A stretch of DNA of 17,876 nt from DASQPA01 sp035644215. GTDB taxonomy: Bacteria > Acidobacteriota > Thermoanaerobaculia > Multivoradales > UBA5704. The stretch is taken from the NCBI GenBank assembly GCA_035644215.1, contig DASQPA010000470.1, positions 1 through 17,876 on the forward strand. Direction: 5' to 3'. The notes under the pieces were generated by a model. That model was not told the origin of the DNA. It saw only the letters and a list, made by a program, of their open reading frames with translations, and searched no databases. This document shows, one piece after another, positions 6,204-14,474 of this stretch. Position 1 is the stretch's first letter; each line of letters opens with the position of its first letter. The position numbers were made by a program, and so were the translations under genes.

Positions 6204-7064
6204 ATGATCTTTCGCTTCGTGGCCGAATATTCGAAAAGCTCCGCTTTACGCCGAGAGTTCGCAGAGGATCGCGACCGTGTCCTGGACCGCTATGGCATTT
6301 CCCAGGCGGAACGCAAGAATCTGCTCTCGGGAGACCGCGAAAAGGTTGCTGAGCAGTTGCACGCCGAAATCAATGGCATGTTCGCGGGAACCACCGATTA
6401 TCCGATCATCTGGCCGGTCGATTATCCGAAGATCATCGGCCAGCCCACCCTGGCAACCCGCCCGCTGGGCCCCTGGATCGAGATCGCGATTCCGACGCTC
6501 AACCTCGCTCCTCAAACCAAGGTACGATTCCACCAGGGCAGCCGGCAGGTCGAGGCCGAGGTTACCAAGATCGATCGCTCTGCCGGCGTCCATACCCTCC
6601 ATTGCCGGGCCGTCTTCCCGGTAGCGGGGACCTGGGACGTCGAGGTCGTCAACGTCGTCGACGGCGAGGAGCGCAGCGACTCGAGCAGGGGCTACTTCAC
6701 GGTGCCGGCCACACCCATCACCAAAGGAGATCTCTCTCATGGCGACCTACTCCATTCGATCCCTGCTGCCGGCGCTGACCCCTCACGCTTCGCGGCTCGT
6801 CGGGCCGGCCGCCCGGGAGCGCCTCGCCCAGCTGGCGAGCCGTCTGCCCGCGATCGGTTCCTGCGGCGCCTTCGAGTTGCACCTGGGGAGCGGAGAGGAG
6901 CGGGCGGATCTCCTGATCTTCTCGGATGGGCAGGGTGGTCGGCGAGAGCTGGCGCGGGATCTCGACGCGTCGCTTCTGGCTGGCCCGGAGCTGCGGTCGC
7001 TCTTCTCGGAATGGACGCTTCCTGGATCGATGCTCGAAACCAGAACGTCTCACATCTGGCTTGA
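6204..7064 (+). CDS. LigA-helix / Ig-like protein, frame overruns the next gene
   Basis: The first about 175 residues look like a real protein. Residues about 12-55 (SALRREFAEDRDRVLDRYGI, then ISQAERKNLLSGD) have the small helical pattern of the LigA-type domain, also used by some precursor-like peptides. Residues about 90-170 look like an Ig-like beta domain (GPWIEIAIP ... GTWDVEVVNVVDGEE ... GYFTVP). The gene has a strong AGGAGG and a lower GC content than its neighbours, hinting at transfer. No stop codon occurs in its frame before 7062-7064, so it overlaps the well-supported gene at 6739 by 326 bp. After about residue 178 the sequence (Arg/Ala/Gly-rich) looks like a shadow of that gene. 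Either the original stop was lost by mutation or indel, or the tail is a by-product. No function is recognised. Confidence 0.6.
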   Translation: MIFRFVAEYSKSSALRREFAEDRDRVLDRYGISQAERKNLLSGDREKVAEQLHAEINGMFAGTTDYPIIWPVDYPKIIGQPTLATRPLGPWIEIAIPTLNLAPQTKVRFHQGSRQVEAEVTKIDRSAGVHTLHCRAVFPVAGTWDVEVVNVVDGEERSDSSRGYFTVPATPITKGDLSHGDLLHSIPAAGADPSRFAARRAGRPGAPRPAGEPSARDRFLRRLRVAPGERRGAGGSPDLLGWAGWSARAGAGSRRVASGWPGAAVALLGMDASWIDARNQNVSHLA

Positions 7065-7740
7065 GTACGACCTGCCGGAAGGTCGGGAGAGCCGGCTTCC
7101 CATGGTTTATTTCGGACTGTTGGGACTTTCACCGGCCGAGTTGGGAGAGCTGGCGCAGCGGATCCGCCAACTCCTGACCGGCCGGGCGGCCACCGCCACC
7201 GAAACCGCGCAGAGAAGGACCTTGGAACACTGTATGCGAACGCTACCCGAAGACGGCCAGGTCACCTTCCTGGCCGACCCGTGCCTGTCCCGCGGTGTCC
7301 AGCCGGTACGGCTCATCGCGCAGGTCCCCCGGGAGCACGCCTGGTCCTGGCTGGCGAGCATCGGCTGGCAGGGCAGCCGCGAACAGTGGGAGCGTGCCGC
7401 CGCCGTCTTCGCCAACTGTCCGCGGCACATCTCCCTCTATCTCGACGTGGCCGACACGGTGGGGCCCAAGCTCGGAGTGGAATCGCTGTTTCCGGCCTCG
7501 GAGGGAGCTCGGGAGCTGTGGGAGGGATTGGCGGCGCAGCTCGTCGACCTCGGGGTCACGACGGCGGCAGAGTCCGCCGCCATCCTTTCCTGGGCCGGAG
7601 CCGAAACCGTCGATCTGCCCGACCATGAATCGCTGGTTCGCATCGGCAGGAGCTTGAGCTTCAAGCTGGTGCTGGAGGCGCAGGGAGCCATTTCGGCGAA
7701 GGGCTATCTGGCCTTCCGGGCGCGCGAGGCGCTCTTCTAG
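6739..7740 (+). CDS. Unrecognised conserved-looking protein, 333 aa
   Basis: This gene has consistent GC-rich third positions along its length and an AAAGGAGA ribosome-binding site (6723-6730) at ideal spacing from its ATG, which decides the start despite the overlap with the gene at 6204. The protein has no signal peptide or membrane segment, so it is likely cytoplasmic. Motif-like stretches are SHIWLEYDLPEG (residues about 104-115), VYFGLLGLSPAELGELA and HISLYLDVADTVGPKLGVE (about 230-248). The middle and C-terminal halves look alpha/beta. I do not recognise a named family. The tight link to the LigA-like gene suggests that they act together. It ends tail to tail with the kinase gene: the two stop codons share the bases CTAG at 7737-7740. 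Confidence 0.85.
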   Translation: MATYSIRSLLPALTPHASRLVGPAARERLAQLASRLPAIGSCGAFELHLGSGEERADLLIFSDGQGGRRELARDLDASLLAGPELRSLFSEWTLPGSMLETRTSHIWLEYDLPEGRESRLPMVYFGLLGLSPAELGELAQRIRQLLTGRAATATETAQRRTLEHCMRTLPEDGQVTFLADPCLSRGVQPVRLIAQVPREHAWSWLASIGWQGSREQWERAAAVFANCPRHISLYLDVADTVGPKLGVESLFPASEGARELWEGLAAQLVDLGVTTAAESAAILSWAGAETVDLPDHESLVRIGRSLSFKLVLEAQGAISAKGYLAFRAREALF

Positions 7741-10700
7741 GTCGCGGTCGCCATCTCTGCCGCGACCTGGTCCCCCACCCGCTTCACGAGGTGGGGGATG
7801 TCCTTTCGGAGGCTCTCCGCCCGCTCCCTCTCGCGGCTGCGGTCGCCCGGGAAACGGGAGAGACCGCGGATCGCCCGGTCCAGGTAGGCGACCTGCCAGC
7901 GCTCGCAGGCGAGGTCGAAGGCGCGGGACAGGGAGGCTTCCGCCTGCCGCCGTTTCTCCGCACTGGATGCGGAGCCGGATGCGGAGCCGGGTCCGGAGCC
8001 GAGCGGCCCCGCGAGCTCGTCGATGATCTCGCCGCGCAGGCAGCAGAGCTCCACCTCGGCCAGCAGACCGCCATTCTGCAGGGCGGCCATCCCCCTGTCG
8101 ACCAGATCGAGCGCGTCCTGGAGCCTGCCCGTAAGGCGACAGACTTCGGCGCCAATGGCGTAGAAGGAGGCCATGGACGTCTTGCCGACGGCGCGCGAGT
8201 GCCTCTCCAGGTTCGCGAGGACCTCGTCGACGACCTCGCTCGCCTGCCCGAGCGCGGCCAAAGCCCAATCGCGATAGATCCTCGCGGCGGTCTCGTAGTC
8301 GGGGAAGCCACCGATCGTCTTCGAGACCTCGATCGATCTTTCCGCGCAGGCGAGGGTCGCCGCCGCGTCATGACGTTGCCGGTGGAGCCACATGGAAGTG
8401 CTCGCGGCCAAAACCAGGTTCAACGGATGCGCCAGCCGCGCCGCGACCTGCGAGATGATCTCGTCCCGTGCCAGGGCCTCGTTTTCCCGGCCGATCTGCC
8501 AGAGGACCCAGCACGAGATCGAAGCCGCGTTGATCCGCGGGTCCTCCCCATATTCGACGCGAAAGACGTTCTCGTCCACTCCCTCCGCCAGCGCCGCGGC
8601 GATCTCCGCATGGAGCAGACACTCCGGCAGACGGCAGACCGCCAGCAGGCTGTTGGCGAGCGTGTGGTGCGCCATGGCGCTCTCCGCCGGGCCCAGGTGC
8701 CGCGCCTCTTCGACATGTTCCTCCGCCAGTTGGATGGCCGCTTCATACTCGGCATGGATGAAGTGAGAGGCCCACAGCCCGAACAAAACCTGCGCCAGCT
8801 CCCGCCGGTCCCCCAGCTTGCGGCAGAGCTCCCTGGCGCGCTGGTAGACCTGTCCCACCTCGGGCGTGCCCCAGCCGCGGATCGCCTTGAGCACGGTCCC
8901 CTGGCGCGTTTGCAGGACGAGCTCCTGCCGATCGCGTTCCCTGCCTTCCGGCAGCGACGGCAGGAGGTCCAGAGCCCGCTCGAAATGGACGGAGGCTTCC
9001 CGGTAGGCGCTCAAAGCCAGCGCCTGCTCGCCGGCGGCGATCAGGTGGGTGATGGCATGCTGGAGCCATTCCGGCACCGGGAAACGGGGGTCGCTCGCCT
9101 GGCTCCAGTGATGCGCGAGGAGAGTCTGCCAGTTGTTTCCGGACTCGGGAGGAAGCCATTGCGCGAGCGGCACCCGATCCGCATCCGTGAGCTTCCCTTC
9201 CAAAAACTGCGCGATCCGCAAATGGAGCTGCCGGCGATCCTTGGCGAGGAGGGACCCGTAGGCGGCATCCTGAATCAGCGCGTGCTTGAAGGTATATCGG
9301 GCCCGGGTCCCGGCGCCGCGGCGATGCACCAGCTCGGCCTGCACCAGCTCGTCGAGCCCCGTCTGCACCGCCTCCTCGGGGAGCGGCGCGATCGTCCGCA
9401 GCAACCCGGGCAAGAAGACCCGGCCGATTACCGAAGCGATCTGGGCCACCTCCTTGCCCACTCCCAAGCGATCGAAACGGGCGGCGAGCGAGGCGTCCAA
9501 CGTGGTGGGGATCTCCGCTCCACGGTGGGTCCACCCTTCGAGAACCGCCTTGGTCATCTCCTCGATGAAGAGGGGGACGCCATCGGTCCTTTCGAGAATC
9601 TGCTGCCGGACCTCGCCCGGCATCTCTCCCTCGCCGGTCAGCCGGTCGATCAGGTGCACGGCCTCTTCTTCGGTCAAACGGCTGAGCGCCAGCTGGGTGA
9701 TCCGGCTGCGATGCCCCCAGGGCGCCTGGAGCTCGGGACGGTAGGTCGCGAGGAGCAGCAACGGGAGGGCGCTCAGCTCGTGGAGCAGGAGGTCGAGGAA
9801 CTCCAAAGTCGACGGGTCGATCCAGTGCAGGTCCTCGATCACGAGGACGAGGACCTGCCGCTCGGAAAGCTCGGCGAAGAGCGCCACCAGCGCTTCGAAG
9901 ACCTTCTTTCTCTGCGCCTCGGGGCGCAAGTCGAGGGCGCGATGGCCGTCTGGAGGGGCCGGGGAGAGAAGATCGGCCAGCACGGGGAGGCTCTCGGGAA
10001 CGGGGGAGCCCGCCAGAAGCTCTTCAAATCTGCCGAGCTGGCCTCCCCGCGACTGCTCCCCCGAGCCGGAGAGGGTGCGGTCCAGCAACTCGAGGATCGG
10101 GGCGAGAGGTGAATTCTGCGTCGAGGGTGAGCCATAGGCGACCCACCAGACGGGCGCCCGCGTCGCCAGCCGTTCCCGGAGCGCCTGGACCAGCCGCGAT
10201 TTGCCGATGCCGGCCTCGCCGGCGACCAGGACGGCCTGTCCCATCCCCGAGCTGGCGAGACGGAACCGATCCTCCAGGAGCTCGATCTCCCGCTCGCGGC
10301 CGACCAGGAGCGTCGACTCGCCGCTCCCTCTCTCCCAGTGTTCGATCTCCCCCAGCACCCGGTGGACGGCGACGGGTTCCCCCATCCCGGGAACGTGGAC
10401 CGGCGGCAGAGGCTCGGTCGTGAAGTCGCGCGCGAGCAATTTCAGGCTCGCTCCGGAAACCAGCACATGGTCGATGGGAGAGGCGCTCTGGAGGCTCGTC
10501 GCGAGATCGAGGACCGAGCCGGGCTGGAGCCTCTCCTCCGTTCCTGCCCCGCTCACCACCGCCGGCCCGGTGTGGACGGCGATGCGGAGCGCCAGCCGCG
10601 GCTCGCCGCGCGGGCCGAGACGCCCGCCGATCTCGCCGACCCGGGCCAGCAGCTCCCGCGCCGCCCGAACGGCCCGCTGGACGTCGTCCTCATGGACATG

Positions 10701-11912
10701 GGGATACCCGAAATAGAGCCAGAGCACGTGCCCCAGCGTGGCGCTAAGGGAGCCGGAGTGACGCTCGCCGACCTCCTGGGCGAGCCCCGCGAGGGAGGCC
10801 ATGTGCTCGGACAGCGTTTCGAGATCCAGAAAACCCGCCTGACTGGAGTCCTGGGCCCACTCCACCAACCCGCAACAGACGACGGTCAACAGCCGGCGCT
10901 CGCTCAAGGTCCGCCGGTGCGCGCTCACCGAGGTCGACCCGCGCGGGGCGTCCTGGCGCGGCGCCGTCGCTTCCATCGGCGGTCTTTGCGCCAGCGTCAT
11001 GAGGGTCGAATCATGAGCGGAGGCGAGGCCCGCCAGCTCCCCGGCCCGGGCGCCCCCTTCGCCCACCGTCAGGGCCGACAGGATCTGGACCACCTCTCGC
11101 GCACTGCCCGGACGACCGACCGGCGACTTCTCCAGGAGGCGCTCGATCAAGTCGGAGAGCTCCTGGGGAAGCTCCGGGAGCGACTGCCGGAGCGGCGGCG
11201 GTTGATGGCCGAGGACCCGGGAGAGCGAGGCGGTCGGCGAATCCCCACGGAAGGGCGGGGTGCCGGTCAGCGCCTCGTAGAGGAGCGCTCCCAGGGAGAA
11301 GAGATCGGAGCGGGCGTCGAGGTCGCGGCCCAGCGCCTGCTCGGGCGACATGGCGTAGGCCGTCCCGAGGACGATGCCGGGAACCGAGAGGCTCAAGTCC
11401 TGGTCCGCCCCGGCGGTCGGGAGCTGCTTGGCGAGGCCGAAATCGAGGATCTTGGCCCGTCCCGAAGGCGTCACCATGACGTTGCCGGCCTTCAAGTCGC
11501 GATGCAGGATGCCGGCTTCGTGCGCCTCGGCCAAGCCCTCGGCGATCTCGCCGCCGAGCCGGCAGGCCATCGCGAAGGGGAGGGGTCCCTTCTCGTCGAG
11601 CCAGTGGCGCAGGGTCTGGCCGCGGACCAGCTCCATGATGATCCAATCGCCCTCGTCCTCAAAGACGATGTCGTAGATGTGGACGAGGGCGGGATGGTTG
11701 AGACGGGCCGCCGTCTGGGCCTCGCGGCGCAGCCGTGCGCGGATGTCGGCGACGGCCGTGTCGACGCGGATCTGCTTGGCCGCGACCTGACGTTTCAGCC
11801 GCTCGTCCCAGGCGCGCCAGACCGTGCCCATGCCACCGTGTCCCAGCGGCTCCTCCAGGCGATACGGCCCGACTCGCTCGGGTGGGGAACCGGGATCTCG
11901 GAACGCCGGCAA
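7737..11912 (-). CDS. Ser/Thr kinase - degenerate cyclase - ATPase - TPR fusion (TOMM kinase/cyclase-like)
   Basis: This is a 1391-aa signalling protein. Residues 16-280 are a complete Hanks-type kinase: GHGGMG loop (24-29), Lys46, HRDLKAGN (137-144), DFG (157-159), SPEQ activation end. Residues about 338-520 have a class III cyclase fold (LLTVVCCGLV ... FGYPHVHEDD ... RIAVHTGPAV), but both metal-binding Asp positions are replaced (CCGLV for CDLV, LGHVLW for LGDG), so it should not make cyclic nucleotides. Residues about 536-850 are an AAA/NACHT-like ATPase with LVGRERE, Walker A GEAGIGKS (565-572) and Walker B VLVIEDLHW. The remainder is TPR-like helical repeats. This order is that of the TOMM-system kinase/cyclase fusion family (TIGR03903), found near thiazole/oxazole-modified microcin clusters. 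The start is TTG (11910-11912) after GGGAGG, 5 nt apart. It is divergent from the ferritin-like operon. Confidence 0.93.
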   Translation of the reverse strand: MPAFRDPGSPPERVGPYRLEEPLGHGGMGTVWRAWDERLKRQVAAKQIRVDTAVADIRARLRREAQTAARLNHPALVHIYDIVFEDEGDWIIMELVRGQTLRHWLDEKGPLPFAMACRLGGEIAEGLAEAHEAGILHRDLKAGNVMVTPSGRAKILDFGLAKQLPTAGADQDLSLSVPGIVLGTAYAMSPEQALGRDLDARSDLFSLGALLYEALTGTPPFRGDSPTASLSRVLGHQPPPLRQSLPELPQELSDLIERLLEKSPVGRPGSAREVVQILSALTVGEGGARAGELAGLASAHDSTLMTLAQRPPMEATAPRQDAPRGSTSVSAHRRTLSERRLLTVVCCGLVEWAQDSSQAGFLDLETLSEHMASLAGLAQEVGERHSGSLSATLGHVLWLYFGYPHVHEDDVQRAVRAARELLARVGEIGGRLGPRGEPRLALRIAVHTGPAVVSGAGTEERLQPGSVLDLATSLQSASPIDHVLVSGASLKLLARDFTTEPLPPVHVPGMGEPVAVHRVLGEIEHWERGSGESTLLVGREREIELLEDRFRLASSGMGQAVLVAGEAGIGKSRLVQALRERLATRAPVWWVAYGSPSTQNSPLAPILELLDRTLSGSGEQSRGGQLGRFEELLAGSPVPESLPVLADLLSPAPPDGHRALDLRPEAQRKKVFEALVALFAELSERQVLVLVIEDLHWIDPSTLEFLDLLLHELSALPLLLLATYRPELQAPWGHRSRITQLALSRLTEEEAVHLIDRLTGEGEMPGEVRQQILERTDGVPLFIEEMTKAVLEGWTHRGAEIPTTLDASLAARFDRLGVGKEVAQIASVIGRVFLPGLLRTIAPLPEEAVQTGLDELVQAELVHRRGAGTRARYTFKHALIQDAAYGSLLAKDRRQLHLRIAQFLEGKLTDADRVPLAQWLPPESGNNWQTLLAHHWSQASDPRFPVPEWLQHAITHLIAAGEQALALSAYREASVHFERALDLLPSLPEGRERDRQELVLQTRQGTVLKAIRGWGTPEVGQVYQRARELCRKLGDRRELAQVLFGLWASHFIHAEYEAAIQLAEEHVEEARHLGPAESAMAHHTLANSLLAVCRLPECLLHAEIAAALAEGVDENVFRVEYGEDPRINAASISCWVLWQIGRENEALARDEIISQVAARLAHPLNLVLAASTSMWLHRQRHDAAATLACAERSIEVSKTIGGFPDYETAARIYRDWALAALGQASEVVDEVLANLERHSRAVGKTSMASFYAIGAEVCRLTGRLQDALDLVDRGMAALQNGGLLAEVELCCLRGEIIDELAGPLGSGPGSASGSASSAEKRRQAEASLSRAFDLACERWQVAYLDRAIRGLSRFPGDRSRERERAESLRKDIPHLVKRVGDQVAAEMATAT
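7965..8000. repeat. 12-bp tandem repeat inside the kinase gene
   Basis: Three 12-bp units (ggatgcggagcc, twice, then gggtccggagcc) lie in frame in the 3' part of the kinase gene and encode a Gly/Ser/Ala linker (GPGSASGSASS on the minus strand) between TPR-like helices. Being a multiple of three, the repeat can change copy number without breaking the frame. Confidence 0.7.
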
Positions 11913-12025
11913 AACAACCTCCCTAGGTAGCCTCTAAAGAGAAGGGTGATTAGTTTACAGCATGCAAGGGCCTACTCTCCAGCCGACTCCATTCATTCGT
12001 AGTATCTTCCAGCAGGAGGCCACCC
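11913..12025. promoter_or_regulatory. Divergent promoter region, kinase versus ferritin-like operon
   Basis: The 113-bp gap between the TTG-started kinase and the ATG at 12026 must hold promoters for both directions. It is locally AT-richer (AAAGAGAAGGGTGATTAGTT). It carries the GGGAGG site for the kinase and an AGGAGG site for the ferritin-like gene (about 12014-12019). I see no convincing -35/-10 pair. Shared control of both units is likely from geometry alone. Confidence 0.45.
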
Positions 12026-13492
12026 ATGAGCCCATCGCAGCCGGAGATCCGCGGACCCATCCAGACCAAGCCGCAGCTCATCCGCGCCCTCCGTGAGGCG
12101 TCGGAGATCGAGCAGCAGCTCATGGTCATTTATCTATATGCCGCTTTCTCGATGAAGAAGCGGCCCGATGAGCATTGCAGCGCGGCGCAGTTCGAGCTCG
12201 TCCGCCGCTGGGGATCGACCCTCCTCATGGTGGCGCGGCAGGAGATGGAGCACCTGGCTCTGGTCAACGGGCTCCTGACGGCCCTGGGGGCCGACCCCTG
12301 GTTCAGCCGCGAGAACATCCCCCGCCAGTCGCGCTACTACCTGGGGACGCACCTCGCCGGCTTCGGCGCCCGGAGCGGCGCAGTCGTGCCGTGCGACATC
12401 CCGTTCGTCTTCGAGCGCTTCAACCTGCAGACCATCGGCCGCTTCGTCTGCGCCGAGAGCCCAGGCTACGACACGCTCCAGAAAAGCGGCGACCCGATCC
12501 CCACCTGGTGCTTCGGCACCCCCGAGCACCCCTGTGGCTCCCACTCGCTCGCCAACTACACCCCCGACCGGCTCGCCGCCGGTGCCGCCGGTGCCGCCGT
12601 TCCGCCCTACACGCTCGCCCGCACTCACCTGCAGCCGGACAAAGAGATCCACCCGGGCACGATCCAGGAGCTCTACGACCAGATCCAGCAGGCCGTCAAC
12701 GAGTTGCCGGACCTGTTCACCGGCAACCCCAACCAGCAGGTCTTCGTCCCCGTCGAGTACCAGATCAACATCTTCCCCATCACCGACGCCGCCTCAGCGA
12801 CCCTCGCCCTGGAGCTGATCGTCGAGGAGGGGGAGGGGATCGACGCGCCGCCCGGCTTCCAGAGCCACTTCCGCCGGTTCTACGACATCCGGGAGGAGCT
12901 GGCGGCCGAGCTCAAGCGCGATCCCCATTTCGAGCCGTCGCTCCCGCTGCCCAAGAACCCGCGACGGGAGGCGATCACCCACCCCTTCGCGCGGCGCACC
13001 TTCGACCTCTACAACTACAGCTACGCGACGCTCACCTTCGTCCTCACCTCGCTCTACAAGAACTTCGTCCCGGTGGCGAACCAGACGTATCCCTTCTTCA
13101 GCTCGGCCCTCCAGGAGACCGCCTTCGGCCCGGCCATGACCATGCTCCTGCGGCCCATCGCCGAAGTGCTGGCCTACACCCAATCCGGCGACGGCGTCCA
13201 CACCACCGGCCCGAGCTACCATCTGACCCCGGAGGACGAGAAGCTCCTCGCCCACTACGATCCGGACCAGCTCGGCAACGTCGATTTCTTCCTCCACCGC
13301 TTCGCCCACATCGTGGCCGAGCTCACCGCCCTCTCGACGGAGAACCTGCTTTCCGTGGCGCGGAGCGCGGACGACCTGCCGTATTTGAAGCGCCAGCTCG
13401 CCTTCGTCCTCGAAAGCGCCACCGCCATGTCCAACAACCTGCGGCGGATCTATCAGATCGGCCAGCTGCCGCAGTTCGTCGTCGCGCCGTAA
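12026..13492 (+). CDS. VioB-type ferritin-like domain protein
   Basis: The 488-aa protein opens with a ferritin-like helical domain of the iminophenyl-pyruvate dimer synthase (VioB/RebD) type: helix 1 LREASEIEQQLMVIYLYAAF (E29 a likely metal ligand), and a second helix MVARQEMEHLALVNGLLTAL with an ExxH pair (E73, H76). Further signature-like blocks are ADPWFSRENIPRQSRYY, the Cys-containing PTWCFGTPEHPCGSH, and HFRRFYDIREEL. These enzymes carry metal- or haem-assisted oxidative steps in indole natural-product pathways, but many homologues have no known substrate. It is therefore best called a probable oxidoreductase. Start ATG 12026 has AGGAGG upstream. A partner gene follows after 12 bp with its own site, so they form an operon. 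No signal peptide. The C-terminal 200 residues look helical and are not recognised. Confidence 0.87.
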   Translation: MSPSQPEIRGPIQTKPQLIRALREASEIEQQLMVIYLYAAFSMKKRPDEHCSAAQFELVRRWGSTLLMVARQEMEHLALVNGLLTALGADPWFSRENIPRQSRYYLGTHLAGFGARSGAVVPCDIPFVFERFNLQTIGRFVCAESPGYDTLQKSGDPIPTWCFGTPEHPCGSHSLANYTPDRLAAGAAGAAVPPYTLARTHLQPDKEIHPGTIQELYDQIQQAVNELPDLFTGNPNQQVFVPVEYQINIFPITDAASATLALELIVEEGEGIDAPPGFQSHFRRFYDIREELAAELKRDPHFEPSLPLPKNPRREAITHPFARRTFDLYNYSYATLTFVLTSLYKNFVPVANQTYPFFSSALQETAFGPAMTMLLRPIAEVLAYTQSGDGVHTTGPSYHLTPEDEKLLAHYDPDQLGNVDFFLHRFAHIVAELTALSTENLLSVARSADDLPYLKRQLAFVLESATAMSNNLRRIYQIGQLPQFVVAP

Positions 13493-13504
13493 GGGAGGCT
13501 GCCC

Positions 13505-14443
13505 ATGACCTACGCGAAGCTGCTGACGATCCAGTTCCAGGGCTACTTCCTCTGCCGCCTGGCGACCGACCCCGATCCCACGAACGAGGCGCGCGGCGTC
13601 TCCGGCTACACCATGTCGCTTTTGGGGGAGGACGAGCTCGACGCGGTGATCCGCACCCAGGTCAGCCCTGCGTTCGCGAAGAAGAACCTGCGCGAGCCGG
13701 CCGAGCGGATGGGGATCCAGATCGGGGTGAACGTCACCGGTGTCAGCTTCGACGGCGATTCCTATCCGCCGGGCAACGCGCTCCTCGGTGCCAAGGTCTA
13801 CCTGGAGGGGAAGAACGAGCCGTTCGACGGTCCGACCTACGACAGCCGCAACAACATCGTGGGCTCGGACGACAACATGGCCTTCGTGGTCAACCCCTTC
13901 GAGCTGGCGATCCGCGGGGACGGGGTCTCGATTTTCGCCAAGGACTACCTGAACCCGGCCGATCCCGAACAGAAGATCTGGAAGATCGAGGACCCGGCCC
14001 TCTACGCCCGAAGGCTCCCCACCGCCTTCTCCTCTTCCTCGACCGAGGTGATGGCGATCCTCCGCGTCTTCGACCAGTTCTCCTACTTCCGCGACCGCAG
14101 GCGCTACCTGACCGAGCGCATCGAGCAACTGGAGAAGAAGCTGGCGGCCGGCGATCCCGGCAACACCGATCGCGAGGGCATCCAGGCCAAGATCCAGGCC
14201 CTGAAGACCCGCATCTACCAGATCGAGTTCTGGGGCGACCGGGTGAGCAGCAAGCTCGCCTTCCAGCTCACCTACAGCCACAACAACAACGGTCCGCAGC
14301 GGATCGAGGGGCTGGAGAAGCTCAAAGGCCAGGCCGACACCCACCACCCCTGGCCGGTCACCTACTGGTTCGGCGGCTGGGACGGCGATCTCTTGACCGG
14401 GTACATGGCGGGGACGCTGGGGATTCCGTTTTTGCCGGCGTAA
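13505..14443 (+). CDS. Unrecognised partner of the ferritin-like protein, 312 aa
   Basis: The gene starts 12 bp after the ferritin-like gene, with GGGAGG before its ATG, so they are co-transcribed. The protein has no clear signal peptide. The N-terminal 190 residues look beta-rich with Gly/Asp turns (LTIQFQGYFLCRLATDPD, SFDGDSYPPGNALLGAKVYL, SDDNMAFVVNPFELAIRGDG). A helix-rich, probably coiled-coil stretch at about 198-243 (YLTERIEQLEKKLAAGD, IQAKIQALKTRIYQIEFWGD) follows. The end has aromatic motifs HHPWPVTYWFGGWDGD. I recognise no domain. The pairing with a VioB-type protein suggests a complex or substrate-binding subunit (inference). Codon usage matches its neighbours. Confidence 0.85.
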   Translation: MTYAKLLTIQFQGYFLCRLATDPDPTNEARGVSGYTMSLLGEDELDAVIRTQVSPAFAKKNLREPAERMGIQIGVNVTGVSFDGDSYPPGNALLGAKVYLEGKNEPFDGPTYDSRNNIVGSDDNMAFVVNPFELAIRGDGVSIFAKDYLNPADPEQKIWKIEDPALYARRLPTAFSSSSTEVMAILRVFDQFSYFRDRRRYLTERIEQLEKKLAAGDPGNTDREGIQAKIQALKTRIYQIEFWGDRVSSKLAFQLTYSHNNNGPQRIEGLEKLKGQADTHHPWPVTYWFGGWDGDLLTGYMAGTLGIPFLPA

Positions 14444-14474
14444 CGGCCAAGGCCAAGATCCTGCGGCTCAGGGC

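Noticed and set aside
7791..10112. A 773-codon plus-strand frame opposite the kinase gene
   Set aside because: The minus strand encodes kinase, ATPase and TPR motifs throughout; the plus frame has none.
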